A stretch of DNA of 36,728 nt. Source: Armatimonadota bacterium. Lineage in GTDB: Bacteria; Armatimonadota; Chthonomonadetes; Chthonomonadales; Chthonomonadaceae. Each line of letters opens with the position of its first letter. Position 1 is the first letter of the stretch. Position numbers and translations under genes: made by a program. Under the pieces are notes generated by a model. The model saw only the letters and a list, made by a program, of their open reading frames with translations, was not told the DNA's origin and searched no databases. The stretch lies in the NCBI GenBank assembly GCA_028871815.1, contig JAGWMJ010000018.1:1-36728 (forward strand), given 5' to 3'. Shown here piece after piece: positions 8,694 through 17,125 of the stretch.

Positions 8694-9206
8694 ATGACGC
8701 TGCCGTTTATCGTGTACCTCTCGGCGATAGCCGTCCGCACATTCATCATTCTCGTGGTGGTGGTGCTGGGCTTTCGCCTGCTAGGCAAAGGTGAACTCGG
8801 CCAGATGAACGTCTACGACCTTGCCATGGTGATGGCCGTGGCGAACGCCGTGCAGAACGCTATGACGAATGGCAGCGGCAACCTGACGGTGGGAATCACT
8901 TCGGCCACGGTTCTCATCACCGTTGGCTGGCTGACTGCCCGCCTTCTGTTCAGGCGCGGCAGCTTGCGACGTAGAGTTATCGGCGTGCCGACCGTGTTGG
9001 TGAGCCACGGGCGCATCTACCATCAGCGGCTGGCGCGCGAGCATATTCCTGAAGAGGAGCTTCGCTCGGCGCTGCGGCAGCATGGCATCCTCACAGCGCA
9101 ACAGGCGCGCCTCGTGGTGCTGGAGGTAGACGGCGCGCTCAGCGTTATTCCTGAGAAACGCGGCAAAGATTCCGGCGCTTCCACGATCGAGGACAAGGAT
9201 CTTTAG
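8694..9206 (+). CDS. YetF/DUF421 family membrane protein
   Basis: The product is 170 aa if started at ATG 8694, which has GGGAGG about 10 bases upstream; an in-frame TTG at 8667 would add nine residues and looks less likely. The membrane part includes FRLLGKGELGQMNVYDLAMV and ANAVQNAMTNG. The soluble part has PTVLVSHGRIYHQRLAREHI, ALRQHGI and ARLVVLEVDGALSVIPE. It is closest to the gene just upstream, suggesting a local duplication. The C-terminal tail is charged and short. Confidence 0.86.
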   Translation: MTLPFIVYLSAIAVRTFIILVVVVLGFRLLGKGELGQMNVYDLAMVMAVANAVQNAMTNGSGNLTVGITSATVLITVGWLTARLLFRRGSLRRRVIGVPTVLVSHGRIYHQRLAREHIPEEELRSALRQHGILTAQQARLVVLEVDGALSVIPEKRGKDSGASTIEDKDL

Positions 9207-9300
9207 GCCGCGCGTGCCCACTTACAGGTGCGCAGCGGAGGTCGGCGCAAAACGAGTATCCGTGCGCGCCGGATTTCGCCATCCATTCGCGGCAGCGGTG

Positions 9301-9313
9301 GTGTATATTACAC
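9301..9313. promoter_or_regulatory. Palindrome upstream of sedolisin gene, operator-like
   Basis: GTGTA-TAT-TACAC is a perfect 5+5 palindrome about 140 bases before the sedolisin start. The overlapping TATATT resembles a -10 box, but no good -35 is present. A regulator site is possible; this rests on symmetry alone. Confidence 0.25.
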
Positions 9314-9448
9314 AACTGCTGGTCGTACGGTGTCTTACAAGTTGTCGCGCAGATTGGCGCAAACATGACCGGGTGCCCAGGCGGTAGGCCTTGCTCCGTT
9401 TACATGGAACCGCCTTGACGTGGATCTACATAGGAGCCAATCCCTTAA

Positions 9449-11815
9449 ATGCATCACTTCATTCGCTACCGCCTCTTTTCCAGCGCGGCAGCCGTTACGC
9501 TGGCGGCGTGGGTTATGAGCGCGGCATCTGCCGATGTTCGGGTAGCTGTACCGTCTATTGGGTCCCAAAGCAACTTTCCTTCTGCGGCAGCTGCCACACC
9601 CAGCCCGGCGACGCTGTTGCATGTAACCATTGCGTTGAACTCCGCCGCCTCCGCCAACATCGACAAGATGGTGGCCGAGCAGTATGACCCACAATCCAGC
9701 CTGTACCACCACTGGCTGACGCCGCGGCAGTTCGGCGCCATGTTCGGCGCGCCGGCCGACACGATCTCAACGGTAACGCGGTTTTTGGCCGGTTCCGGCT
9801 TCAAAAACATAGCGGTTACCGCAAACCGCCTGTTCGTAACGGGCCAGACCACGGTGGCCGGAGCCGAAGCGGCGTTCCACATCCAGATCACCGGCCGCAG
9901 CCGTGGCACCGTAAAGGCGGGCGATGGCAACCCACACGATAACAGGGACTACTTCTACGCGCCCGACCGGCAGGTGACCGTGCCCGCTTCTGTTGCGCCG
10001 TGCGTGCACGATATCAGCGGGCTGAGTACCTTCGTGCGCATGGTCGCGCAGCAAAACGGCGTCCAGATGCCTGTAGCGATAACACCGCCGACTGGGGGTA
10101 CGCCGTCTCCTTTCGCGGGTCCGCTGGCCCCTGCAGACGTGACCCAAGTTTACGAACTCACCGCCTTTCAAACAGCCGGAACCTTCGGCTCCGGCCAGAC
10201 TGTGGGCATCTTCTCTCCTACCGAAATGACCATCGGCGACGTAAGCTACTTTGCGACGTACTACGGCGTGCCGGCGGGCTATACGCTGGAGGAGACGAAA
10301 GTGGACGGCGGTGCAACCGATTTCAACGGGCAACTGGAAGCCTGCCTCGATGGCGAGGTGATCGTCGGTCAGGACCAGCGCTCCACAATAAACTACTACG
10401 AAAGCCCGAACAACGGCAGCCTGGATGTATGGAACCAGATCGCCACCGACGATCCCGGCGTGATCTCCGACAGCTGGAGTTTCGATGAAGCCGCCGTCTA
10501 TGGCTCGAGCGGCGGACCCGCATATATCGCCAGCTTTCATACCATCCTCGCCCAACTCGCATCGCAGGGCGAGGCGCTGTACAACTCCACCGGTGATAAC
10601 GGCGCGGACAACACGGGTAGTGGCGCATTCTCTATCGGTTACCCTGGCGCCGACCCCGATTGCACAGCCGTGGGTGGAACCAGCCTCACGGGGCAGATCA
10701 ATGGCGCCTGGGCTTCGGAAGAGGCTTGGGATAGCTCCGGTGGTGGACTGAGCGTCGTCTTTCCGATGCCGGCCTGGCAGTACGGTCCCGGCGTGCAGAA
10801 CAGCTACAGCAACGGAATGCGTCAAACGCCGGACATATCTGCCTGCGCCGACCCAAACTCGCCAGGTTACTGGGTGCGCAGTGCAGGTACCTGGTATCAG
10901 GTCGGCGGTACCAGCGCCTCCACACCGCTCTGGGCCAGCGCAAACACGCTGTTCAACGAGGCTGCCAAACAAAAAACCGGCAACCTCAACTCCGCGTTGT
11001 ACAACATCGGCCGGCAGCTCAACACCTATCCAGATCTGTACGTCTACCACGATATGGTCGCCGGCGACAACGGATACTCCACGACGCCGTTCTGGGACTA
11101 CGTGAGCGGATGGGGATCAGCCCGCTTTGCCAAGCTCTATGCGGACCTGTATGACCAGATCGACCTGGTACCCTGGGCGCCACCGGCGCCGTGGGCGGGC
11201 GTTGTGTCGCTGCATCTCAATCCCGGCGATCCCAGCCAGCCCGCGCAGTTGAACGACAGCACGACCTACCTGATCGCCACAGCCGTGGCCGACATCGATT
11301 TTCACGATGCGACGCAGTCCGTGGAGGACGTGCAGATCGACGGCACGGACAACTTCGTGCCGGTCATACCCATTCCGTCCGAGTACTACGTGCCGATCGA
11401 TGATGCAGTATCGCACCGGTTCAGCGCCGGAACCCACACGATCAAGCTTATCGCCAACGCCAATTACATGGTCCCGGAGTCCAACACCTCCAACAACTCG
11501 GCGCAGATCACGGTAAAGATACTGCCCTCCATCAAGTCACTGTACTTCAACAACAGTACCGCGTACAAAGGGGGGACTGTGGTGCCGGCTCGAATCGATC
11601 TTACCGCGGCTGCACCGTCCAGCCCCGGTTCGGTCACCATCAGCAGCTCCAACAGCAGTGTGGCCGCGGTTCCAAAGAGTGAGCCCCTGAATACCGGCAA
11701 GAATTACAAGCTGTTCAACATCACCACGCGCGTCGTGACCAAAACCTCTTACGCCGTCATCAAGGTGTGGTATGCCGGCACGTTTGCTACGCGCAAAATC
11801 ACGGTAACGCCATAG
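9449..11815 (+). CDS. S53 family peptidase (sedolisin/kumamolisin type) with C-terminal Ig-like domains
   Basis: The product is 788 aa with a signal peptide (about 1-28, cleavage after SASA). A pro-kumamolisin activation domain follows, with the typical YDPQSSLYHHWLTPRQFGAMF. The catalytic domain shows E297 and D301 in LEACLD, the oxyanion Asp D383 in STGDNG, and the nucleophile S489 in GGTSASTP. The 86-residue gap from E297 to D383 equals that in kumamolisin. The Ca-site region GDNGYSTTPFWDYVSGWGS ends the peptidase. After it come a CARDB-like segment (about 580-690) and a final Ig-like domain ending in TVTP. It is a secreted serine-carboxyl endopeptidase, most active at low pH in this family. 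AGGAG lies 12 bases before the ATG. It is probably monocistronic. Confidence 0.93.
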   Translation: MHHFIRYRLFSSAAAVTLAAWVMSAASADVRVAVPSIGSQSNFPSAAAATPSPATLLHVTIALNSAASANIDKMVAEQYDPQSSLYHHWLTPRQFGAMFGAPADTISTVTRFLAGSGFKNIAVTANRLFVTGQTTVAGAEAAFHIQITGRSRGTVKAGDGNPHDNRDYFYAPDRQVTVPASVAPCVHDISGLSTFVRMVAQQNGVQMPVAITPPTGGTPSPFAGPLAPADVTQVYELTAFQTAGTFGSGQTVGIFSPTEMTIGDVSYFATYYGVPAGYTLEETKVDGGATDFNGQLEACLDGEVIVGQDQRSTINYYESPNNGSLDVWNQIATDDPGVISDSWSFDEAAVYGSSGGPAYIASFHTILAQLASQGEALYNSTGDNGADNTGSGAFSIGYPGADPDCTAVGGTSLTGQINGAWASEEAWDSSGGGLSVVFPMPAWQYGPGVQNSYSNGMRQTPDISACADPNSPGYWVRSAGTWYQVGGTSASTPLWASANTLFNEAAKQKTGNLNSALYNIGRQLNTYPDLYVYHDMVAGDNGYSTTPFWDYVSGWGSARFAKLYADLYDQIDLVPWAPPAPWAGVVSLHLNPGDPSQPAQLNDSTTYLIATAVADIDFHDATQSVEDVQIDGTDNFVPVIPIPSEYYVPIDDAVSHRFSAGTHTIKLIANANYMVPESNTSNNSAQITVKILPSIKSLYFNNSTAYKGGTVVPARIDLTAAAPSSPGSVTISSSNSSVAAVPKSEPLNTGKNYKLFNITTRVVTKTSYAVIKVWYAGTFATRKITVTP

Positions 11816-11849
11816 GTGGGTTGCGGATCCGGCGGCAGGTGCGGGCGAT

Positions 11850-11863
11850 GCCGGCCTGCCGGC
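11850..11863. terminator. Weak hairpin after sedolisin gene
   Basis: GCCGG-CCTG-CCGGC forms a 5-bp stem with a 4-base loop, 35 bases after the stop. There is no T-run, so it is only a possible terminator. Confidence 0.25.
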
Positions 11864-12071
11864 TGTTCGAACCTGGGTTCGCAGCCATTCGGCTGAAGCG
11901 TTTAATCGGGGGTTCAAGGGTACACTGCGTTGTCGCGCTGAATGGTCGGCCGACGAGAGCCCGCCAGCTTGTTCGCTTATTTGCACGCCTGGAGTCGCGT
12001 CTTACGCAGCCAGCGCGGGGGCCGATCCGCTGAATACTGAACCGGGTGCACCGTCGTACAATGGCACGAAC

Positions 12072-13274
12072 TTGTCAACGGGCGAGGATCCGTACCGCGC
12101 GCGGGTACTGGCGCTCGCGCGTTCCGGCCCGGACGGGCTGCTCGCGGAGGCGCCGCCCCTGGTGGCCGACCCGTGGATTGACCCCGGAGCTATTGAACAG
12201 CTGGCCTCAGCGGTTCCGATCCCCGCTGCCCTGAGGTTCGAGCATCCATTGCTGGAACGGGTCGTTCGCATCGGTCTGGCTCACATAACCCTGGTACCCG
12301 AGAACTCCATGACCGCGGAGGAAACGGTTTCCGCCGTAGATGCGTTGACGCGTTGGGGCATGGTCGCTCCGGCTGAGGCTCTTTTTGGAAGCTGGCTGCG
12401 GCGGCACGTTGGACGTCCGGGTTCCGCTCTTCCGGCCCCGTCAACGGCCGGCGCGTACGGACAGCTGCTGACGGCGGCATATCGGCTGATGTCGCGCGGC
12501 GGCTCGGCGGTTTGGCTGAGCGCGAACCGTGCCCGCCTCGATCAGTTCGCCACGCAGCTGCAGCGGCTGGTGCACGCCCAGGGTAAGCCTGCGTTGATCC
12601 GATCGGCACAGCATGTTGGCAGTTCAACGGTTTCGGGTTTTTGGCTGCACGATAACGCATGGGCCGCGCGAGGCTTGTCGGATTGGGCGCACGTGGTTCG
12701 CAACCACCGTGGAGCCATCCCGGCAGCCGAGCGGCTGCGCAGTGACGCCGGCTTTCTGATGCTCCACGTAACCGACGCCGCAAGCAGCGCCTGGAACCGG
12801 CGCGAGCCGTTTTGGTGGCTGACGCCGGCAGTGGATGCATTGCCGGTCCTGGCGCCCGACGCAACTCATGGCGGACTTCGCGAGTCTGAGGCAACCTCGC
12901 GAACGAACACCACCTATTGGCCGCTTTTGCTCTCCAGCGGTGTACTGTCGCCAGCCCTCATGGCACGCCTGGTTCACGCCAGGTTAAACGGCGGCGGCCA
13001 GTTGCTGGGCCTGAGCCGAAGCGGGAACGGCCTGGAAAGTGGTGCGTTTTCCGATTACCTGGACGGACTGTGGCGGCTGGGACTGACCGATGACTATCGC
13101 TACAGTTTATGGGGGCACATCTGCTTTATGCAGGCCGAGGGGCACATGACAGCGTACGACGCGGTGACAGAACCTGCGTGCCGACCGGCGGGCGCGTTTT
13201 CACTGGTGGCCCAGCTGGCGCCGGTACGCGCTATTGCACGGCTGGCCGCGGGTCGTTATCGGGCTGCTCGATAA
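12072..13274 (+). CDS. Uncharacterised 400-aa helical protein
   Basis: I do not recognise this protein. No ATG or GTG in frame gives a better start; the TTG at 12072 is the first usual start codon after a long open stretch, and there is no clear ribosome-binding site, so the N-terminus is uncertain (CTG 12030 is possible). The sequence is Ala/Leu/Arg-rich with many Trp and amphipathic helices, no signal peptide and no transmembrane helix. Segments such as SGFWLHDNAWAARGLSDWAH and GNGLESGAFSDYLDGLWRLGLTDDYRYSLWGH recall the helix-hairpin barrels of glycan-active or terpenoid-type enzymes, but this is only a resemblance. It converges on the C1B peptidase gene, with a strong hairpin between them. 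Confidence 0.6.
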   Translation: MSTGEDPYRARVLALARSGPDGLLAEAPPLVADPWIDPGAIEQLASAVPIPAALRFEHPLLERVVRIGLAHITLVPENSMTAEETVSAVDALTRWGMVAPAEALFGSWLRRHVGRPGSALPAPSTAGAYGQLLTAAYRLMSRGGSAVWLSANRARLDQFATQLQRLVHAQGKPALIRSAQHVGSSTVSGFWLHDNAWAARGLSDWAHVVRNHRGAIPAAERLRSDAGFLMLHVTDAASSAWNRREPFWWLTPAVDALPVLAPDATHGGLRESEATSRTNTTYWPLLLSSGVLSPALMARLVHARLNGGGQLLGLSRSGNGLESGAFSDYLDGLWRLGLTDDYRYSLWGHICFMQAEGHMTAYDAVTEPACRPAGAFSLVAQLAPVRAIARLAAGRYRAAR

Positions 13275-13288
13275 CGGGCGCAAGCGAC

Positions 13289-13323
13289 GGGGCCCTGCTG
13301 GCAGCGAGCTGCAGCAGGGCCCC
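13289..13323. terminator. Bidirectional terminator hairpin
   Basis: A perfect 12-bp stem (GGGGCCCTGCTG at 13289-13300, CAGCAGGGCCCC at 13312-13323) with an 11-base loop lies exactly between the convergent stops at 13274 and 13347. There is no T-run on either side, but position and strength fit a shared stop. Confidence 0.75.
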
Positions 13324-13346
13324 GGTCGGTACATTCTCGGCGGTGT

Positions 13347-14708
13347 CTAGCCGGCGCCGGCCAGTGACCCCATCGGGTCCCACGGCTCCAGCTCCACCGG
13401 GTCGCTATCCAGTACTTTCAGTACTTTGCTCGACAGGTACTTCCGGTCGATGGCAACCTCATAGAGGTACTCGTCGAACCATTCGTCGGTCATCACCATG
13501 TAGCCTTTGTCACCGCCCTTATCGCCCCAGCTGTTCTCGACGCGCCATTTGCGCACCTTACCGGCGTCATCAATGTCGGCGCCCGTGAGAACCATCGCGT
13601 GTGACATCGCACTCTGGCTATAGTCCAGCCGCATGGCTTTGTTCATGCCGAAAGGTATGCCGTAAAGGCTCTCGAAGTCGTACAGCTCGGCGTCCATCAA
13701 GCCCAGGTCGCGATCGAGCATTTTGCCAACGTCACAGCCGAACCACACCGGCCGCTCATCCTTGATTTGAGCCAGAGCTGCCTTCTTCAACGTGGCGATA
13801 TCCACGTTCAGGTACCGCACCAGCTGCCCGCCCACCACATTGCCCAGGAACTTGACCGTGTACAGCGTGTTGTACTTTTTGCTCGCCTGCGGGCAGTGGA
13901 TCAGGCAAACCATGGCGTCCAGATCCACGGGCACATGGCGCTGCATGAACTCCTGCGGTGTGATCATTCCGTCGCGATGAAACGTCTTGTCCTTATCCCG
14001 CCACTGCCAGTTGAACGCCTGGGGCGGCTCACCCAGATGTATCACCAACATCCGGTAGATCTCCTGCAGCATCTTCGCCTTCTGCTGTTCCAGCGCTTCT
14101 ACCCCGGCGCCCTTCTTATGGGCCGCGCGCATATGGGCTGCGTATTCGCGGAGCTTGTAGGTAACCGTGTCGTTCACTGCGCCGGTGCTGCTGCTGCTCT
14201 CCGACTCCGGCATGGTCTCCTTGGGAACCAGGCCGTACTTCTTCACCAGGCTTACGAACATATCCCACTGACCGCCGTCCTGGACCGGACCGCCCAGCAG
14301 CCATGCGATCAGCCTCGAATCGGTCGGCTCGTCCAGCGTCTTGAGGATGTTCTCCAAAAAGTAGTTGGCTTTCTCGAGCTTGTCCCAGAACATCACATAG
14401 TTCTCAGAAAACTCAAACTCTTCCAGGTTCATCTCGGCGGCTGCGGCCATTCGGAAGGAGTTCAAACCGGCAAACATCCAGCACCGCCCGCTGCCGTTCT
14501 GGCTGGTGCTCGACCCGGACTTCACCATGTGCGAAAAGGTGTGATTCGTGCGCACAACGGCGGCGCGCCGGGTGATAACGGCACGCAGGCTGGTTTTGGT
14601 GATCGAGTTCATCGCGGCGGCGTACCGCGGATCGGACCGGAACGCCTTCTGGAAGGCGGCGATGTCTTCCGGGCACAGTACGCCGCGCAGTTTGCGAGCA
14701 GTTTTCAA
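13347..14708 (-). CDS. C1B aminopeptidase (bleomycin hydrolase / PepC family)
   Basis: The product is 453 aa from a TTG start at 14708, chosen because AAGGGAG lies just upstream and the family is about 445-455 aa long; the open frame continues upstream without similarity. Catalytic residues are visible: Cys76 in SGRCWMFAG, the His in MSHAMVLTG and the Asn in VENSWGDKG. The hallmark FSENYVMFWDKLEKANYF is present, as is the WFGCDVGK segment. The enzyme is an intracellular thiol aminopeptidase forming a hexameric barrel in known members. There is no signal peptide. Known members carry a C-terminal tail that reaches the active site; here the end is Ala-Gly-Ala-Gly, slightly longer than usual. Confidence 0.93.
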   Translation of the reverse strand: MKTARKLRGVLCPEDIAAFQKAFRSDPRYAAAMNSITKTSLRAVITRRAAVVRTNHTFSHMVKSGSSTSQNGSGRCWMFAGLNSFRMAAAAEMNLEEFEFSENYVMFWDKLEKANYFLENILKTLDEPTDSRLIAWLLGGPVQDGGQWDMFVSLVKKYGLVPKETMPESESSSSTGAVNDTVTYKLREYAAHMRAAHKKGAGVEALEQQKAKMLQEIYRMLVIHLGEPPQAFNWQWRDKDKTFHRDGMITPQEFMQRHVPVDLDAMVCLIHCPQASKKYNTLYTVKFLGNVVGGQLVRYLNVDIATLKKAALAQIKDERPVWFGCDVGKMLDRDLGLMDAELYDFESLYGIPFGMNKAMRLDYSQSAMSHAMVLTGADIDDAGKVRKWRVENSWGDKGGDKGYMVMTDEWFDEYLYEVAIDRKYLSSKVLKVLDSDPVELEPWDPMGSLAGAG

Positions 14709-14855
14709 ACCAATCTCCCTTGTGTGTTTTGCTGCGCTTCCGGCTAAGCCCACTTCTCCGTGTGGCTGCCGGACCGCAGAGAGCAGACAGTTACCGGGTC
14801 GCGCCGCGTCAGAGCAAGGCGTCCGGTTTTGTTTATATTCTCGCACGCATAACGA

Positions 14856-16064
14856 TTATCCTGCCGCAGTCGGGCCGCCCTGCGTGTTGGGATAGGCCGA
14901 GAGGCGTGGGAACTGCACCATCACGTGTTGGCCCCAGATGCGCCGAATCGAGATGCTCGCCATACTGCCCGCGGCGCCATTGACAATTCGCCGAGCCCCG
15001 GCCGGCGATACCGATGCCAGCAGATTGCCGTCCACGGCGATCAACTGGTCGCCCTGCTGTACGCCGGCAGTTGCCGCGGGCGACTTCGGAATCACGGTGG
15101 CGGCAAAGCACTTGCCGAACCGCATCACCGGCACGATCCCCGTATACCCTTCCGGCGCCTGCATCGAGTTGGCATCGGCACGTCGCTCGAGCAGCAGCAG
15201 CCGGTCGCGAAAATCGAACGTTACGCGGAAGCGACTCAGCAGGTCCAGACCGATGGCGCACGGAGTATCGGCTGTGCCGGCCGATACCTCGACCATCGGT
15301 TCGCTGAGGCCGCTCAACTCTATGCGCGAGAGCAGCTTGCGTCCTCCGGCAGCGCCAACCGCGGCCTGCTGAGACCGCGTCCATACGCCGGGCCCCTTCA
15401 ATGCAGCGAATTCGGCCGCCGGTACCCGCGTGAGCGAACTCCCGGTATCTACCAGTGCATTGAGTCGCGCGCCCGCGAGCGGCTGAAGGAGCGTGGTGAA
15501 CCGATGGGATCGCGGGTCTTCCGACAACGGCAGCACCGCGGCATGTCCGTTCGTGTGGGGAAGGGCGCCGGGTGGATACAGCTCCAGCTTGTGACTCTTG
15601 AAATCAATCCGCACCGTATACAGTCTCAGCGCTCCCAAACCGAGGATGCCCGAGATCTGCGGCAGCGTGAGTCCGTTTGGATGCAGGTTGGCTTCCACAC
15701 CGTACGGCACGCCAATTGGAGTTGCGCCGGCTGGCGTCGTCAATGCCGTTACCATCCCGCGGAGCGGTATCAACGAAGCGTTACCCTTGCGAGCCGCTAC
15801 AGGCACTTTTCCGGAGGCGGGCAGAATCTGCCGAGCGACCTGCTGATCTAGAGCCAGCGGAACGTTGGTTCCGGTATCTACGGCAAATGGCAACCACGGA
15901 CTGCCATGAATGCTCAGTCGCGCAACAATTCGCGGCAGCGCAAACCGCTGATATTCAAAAGCTAATGTCGCCTCAGGCGCAGCAGTGCGCGCGGGCCCGT
16001 GTTTGCCCTGCAGCGGCGACACCACCGCGCAGAGAGCAACCAGAACGCCAAGTGACCGGCTCAT
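14856..16064 (-). CDS. Exported two-lobed aspartic protease with PDZ domain
   Basis: The product is 402 aa with an N-terminal signal peptide (LGVLVALCAVVSPLQG). Two retropepsin-like motifs are present: FAVDTGTNVPL (Asp63) and ALVDTGSSLTRV (Asp206). Each is followed by the family-type hydrophobic-Gly element (ISGILGLGALR; CAIGLDLLSRF). The last 100 residues form a PDZ domain (CFAATVIPKSPAATAGVQQG then DQLIAVDGN). With two Asp-Thr-Gly sites in one chain, it could act as a monomer like pepsin, although the lobes look like the bacterial Asp_protease_2 type. It is periplasmic or secreted. It lies upstream of the C1B peptidase gene on the same strand, with about 150 bases between them. Confidence 0.85.
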   Translation of the reverse strand: MSRSLGVLVALCAVVSPLQGKHGPARTAAPEATLAFEYQRFALPRIVARLSIHGSPWLPFAVDTGTNVPLALDQQVARQILPASGKVPVAARKGNASLIPLRGMVTALTTPAGATPIGVPYGVEANLHPNGLTLPQISGILGLGALRLYTVRIDFKSHKLELYPPGALPHTNGHAAVLPLSEDPRSHRFTTLLQPLAGARLNALVDTGSSLTRVPAAEFAALKGPGVWTRSQQAAVGAAGGRKLLSRIELSGLSEPMVEVSAGTADTPCAIGLDLLSRFRVTFDFRDRLLLLERRADANSMQAPEGYTGIVPVMRFGKCFAATVIPKSPAATAGVQQGDQLIAVDGNLLASVSPAGARRIVNGAAGSMASISIRRIWGQHVMVQFPRLSAYPNTQGGPTAAG

Positions 16065-16145
16065 GCAGGCAATGTTACCTTACAGCCGTGGGCGCGCCGG
16101 CCAAAGGCAGCCGGCGTGGCGCTCTATTGGGTGTAGACTTATTGC

Positions 16146-17099
16146 ATGCGAGTTTGGGCAGTTGTGAATCCCGATGCCGGCGCCTGGCGGCGTCCGGGCC
16201 TGATGCGTCGTGATCCCGTGGAACTAGTTCGGACCTGGCTTGCCGCAGCCGGCCAGCCAGACGCCTGCATCCGTCGCACCAATTCGGCTTGCGGTGGCAT
16301 GCAAGCCGCGCGCGATGCCGCCGCCGCCGGCGCAGAATGCGTTATTGCAGTTGGTGGCGACGGGGCTATCAACTCGGTGGTTCAAGGGCTGATGCAGTCC
16401 GGCGCCGATGGTGCGTCGCGTCCCATTCTGGGCATCGTGCCGGCAGGCTCGGCCAATGTGCTGGCGCGCAGCCTCAATATACCCATCCGCCACCTTGCGT
16501 CCGCTGTATCGGTGGCCGTGCACGGTATTCCACGCTCCCTGGACGTCGGCTCGGCAAACGGGGTGCACTTCGCGCTGGTTGCCGGGATCGGTTTCGATGG
16601 CGCTATCACCCGCCGCGTCAGTCGGCATGCAAAGCGGCGTTTCGGCGAAATGGCTTATGCCATGGCCGCCACACAGGTTGCCCTGGCCTATCCGCGTCAC
16701 AAGGTAACGCTCACGCTCGATGCCGATAACCCTCGGCAGTTCGACGCCTACCTGATACTGGTCGCAAACGGCAGTCGCTACGCCGGCCGGTTCCATCTCG
16801 GGCCAACGGTGCGCTCGGATGACGGCATGTTCGATGTCTTCGTATGCTTGCGCCGCCGTTTGATCCTATGGAGCATTCTGACGCACGGTTTCGCACTGGC
16901 GTCGCGGCGCTTTCACAGTGCGCCCGGCGTACGCCACTTTCGCGCGAGGCGGGTATTCGTGGCGTCGGCCGACGCCATCCCGTTCGAGCTGGATGGCGAT
17001 GCTGCAGGCGAGGCGCCCGTACTCATCACGATGGCGCCTCACGCGTTGCGGGTCAACACTCCCCGAAGCCAGTACGATCCACCGCGCCAAAGCGTCTAG
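16146..17099 (+). CDS. Diacylglycerol kinase family lipid kinase (YegS/DgkB type)
   Basis: The product is 317 aa. The N-terminal nucleotide-binding domain has VVNPDAGA (phosphate-binding start), the family signature AVGGDGAINSVV (GGDG at 70-73) and IVPAGSANVLARSLNIP. The C-terminal domain has LVAGIGFDGAITRRV, RYAGRFHLGPTVRSDDGMFDVFV and FELDGDAAGEAP, the usual DAGK-catalytic and YegS C-terminal elements. It is a cytoplasmic enzyme that phosphorylates a membrane lipid (diacylglycerol, phosphatidylglycerol or a sphingoid-like base); the substrate cannot be told from sequence. The typical GTGND is replaced by AGSAN, which occurs in some family branches. It diverges from the aspartic protease gene. 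Confidence 0.9.
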   Translation: MRVWAVVNPDAGAWRRPGLMRRDPVELVRTWLAAAGQPDACIRRTNSACGGMQAARDAAAAGAECVIAVGGDGAINSVVQGLMQSGADGASRPILGIVPAGSANVLARSLNIPIRHLASAVSVAVHGIPRSLDVGSANGVHFALVAGIGFDGAITRRVSRHAKRRFGEMAYAMAATQVALAYPRHKVTLTLDADNPRQFDAYLILVANGSRYAGRFHLGPTVRSDDGMFDVFVCLRRRLILWSILTHGFALASRRFHSAPGVRHFRARRVFVASADAIPFELDGDAAGEAPVLITMAPHALRVNTPRSQYDPPRQSV

Positions 17100-17125
17100 C
17101 GGGGCTGCCTATCGTCCGCTCGTGG

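Noticed and set aside
9767-11050. Leftward 427-aa open frame opposite the sedolisin
   Set aside because: The opposite strand encodes a complete S53 peptidase with catalytic residues in place. Long antisense frames are expected at this GC content.
11866-11895. tRNA-like GTTCGAACC in the gap after the sedolisin
   Set aside because: No acceptor stem or anticodon arm can be formed around it.
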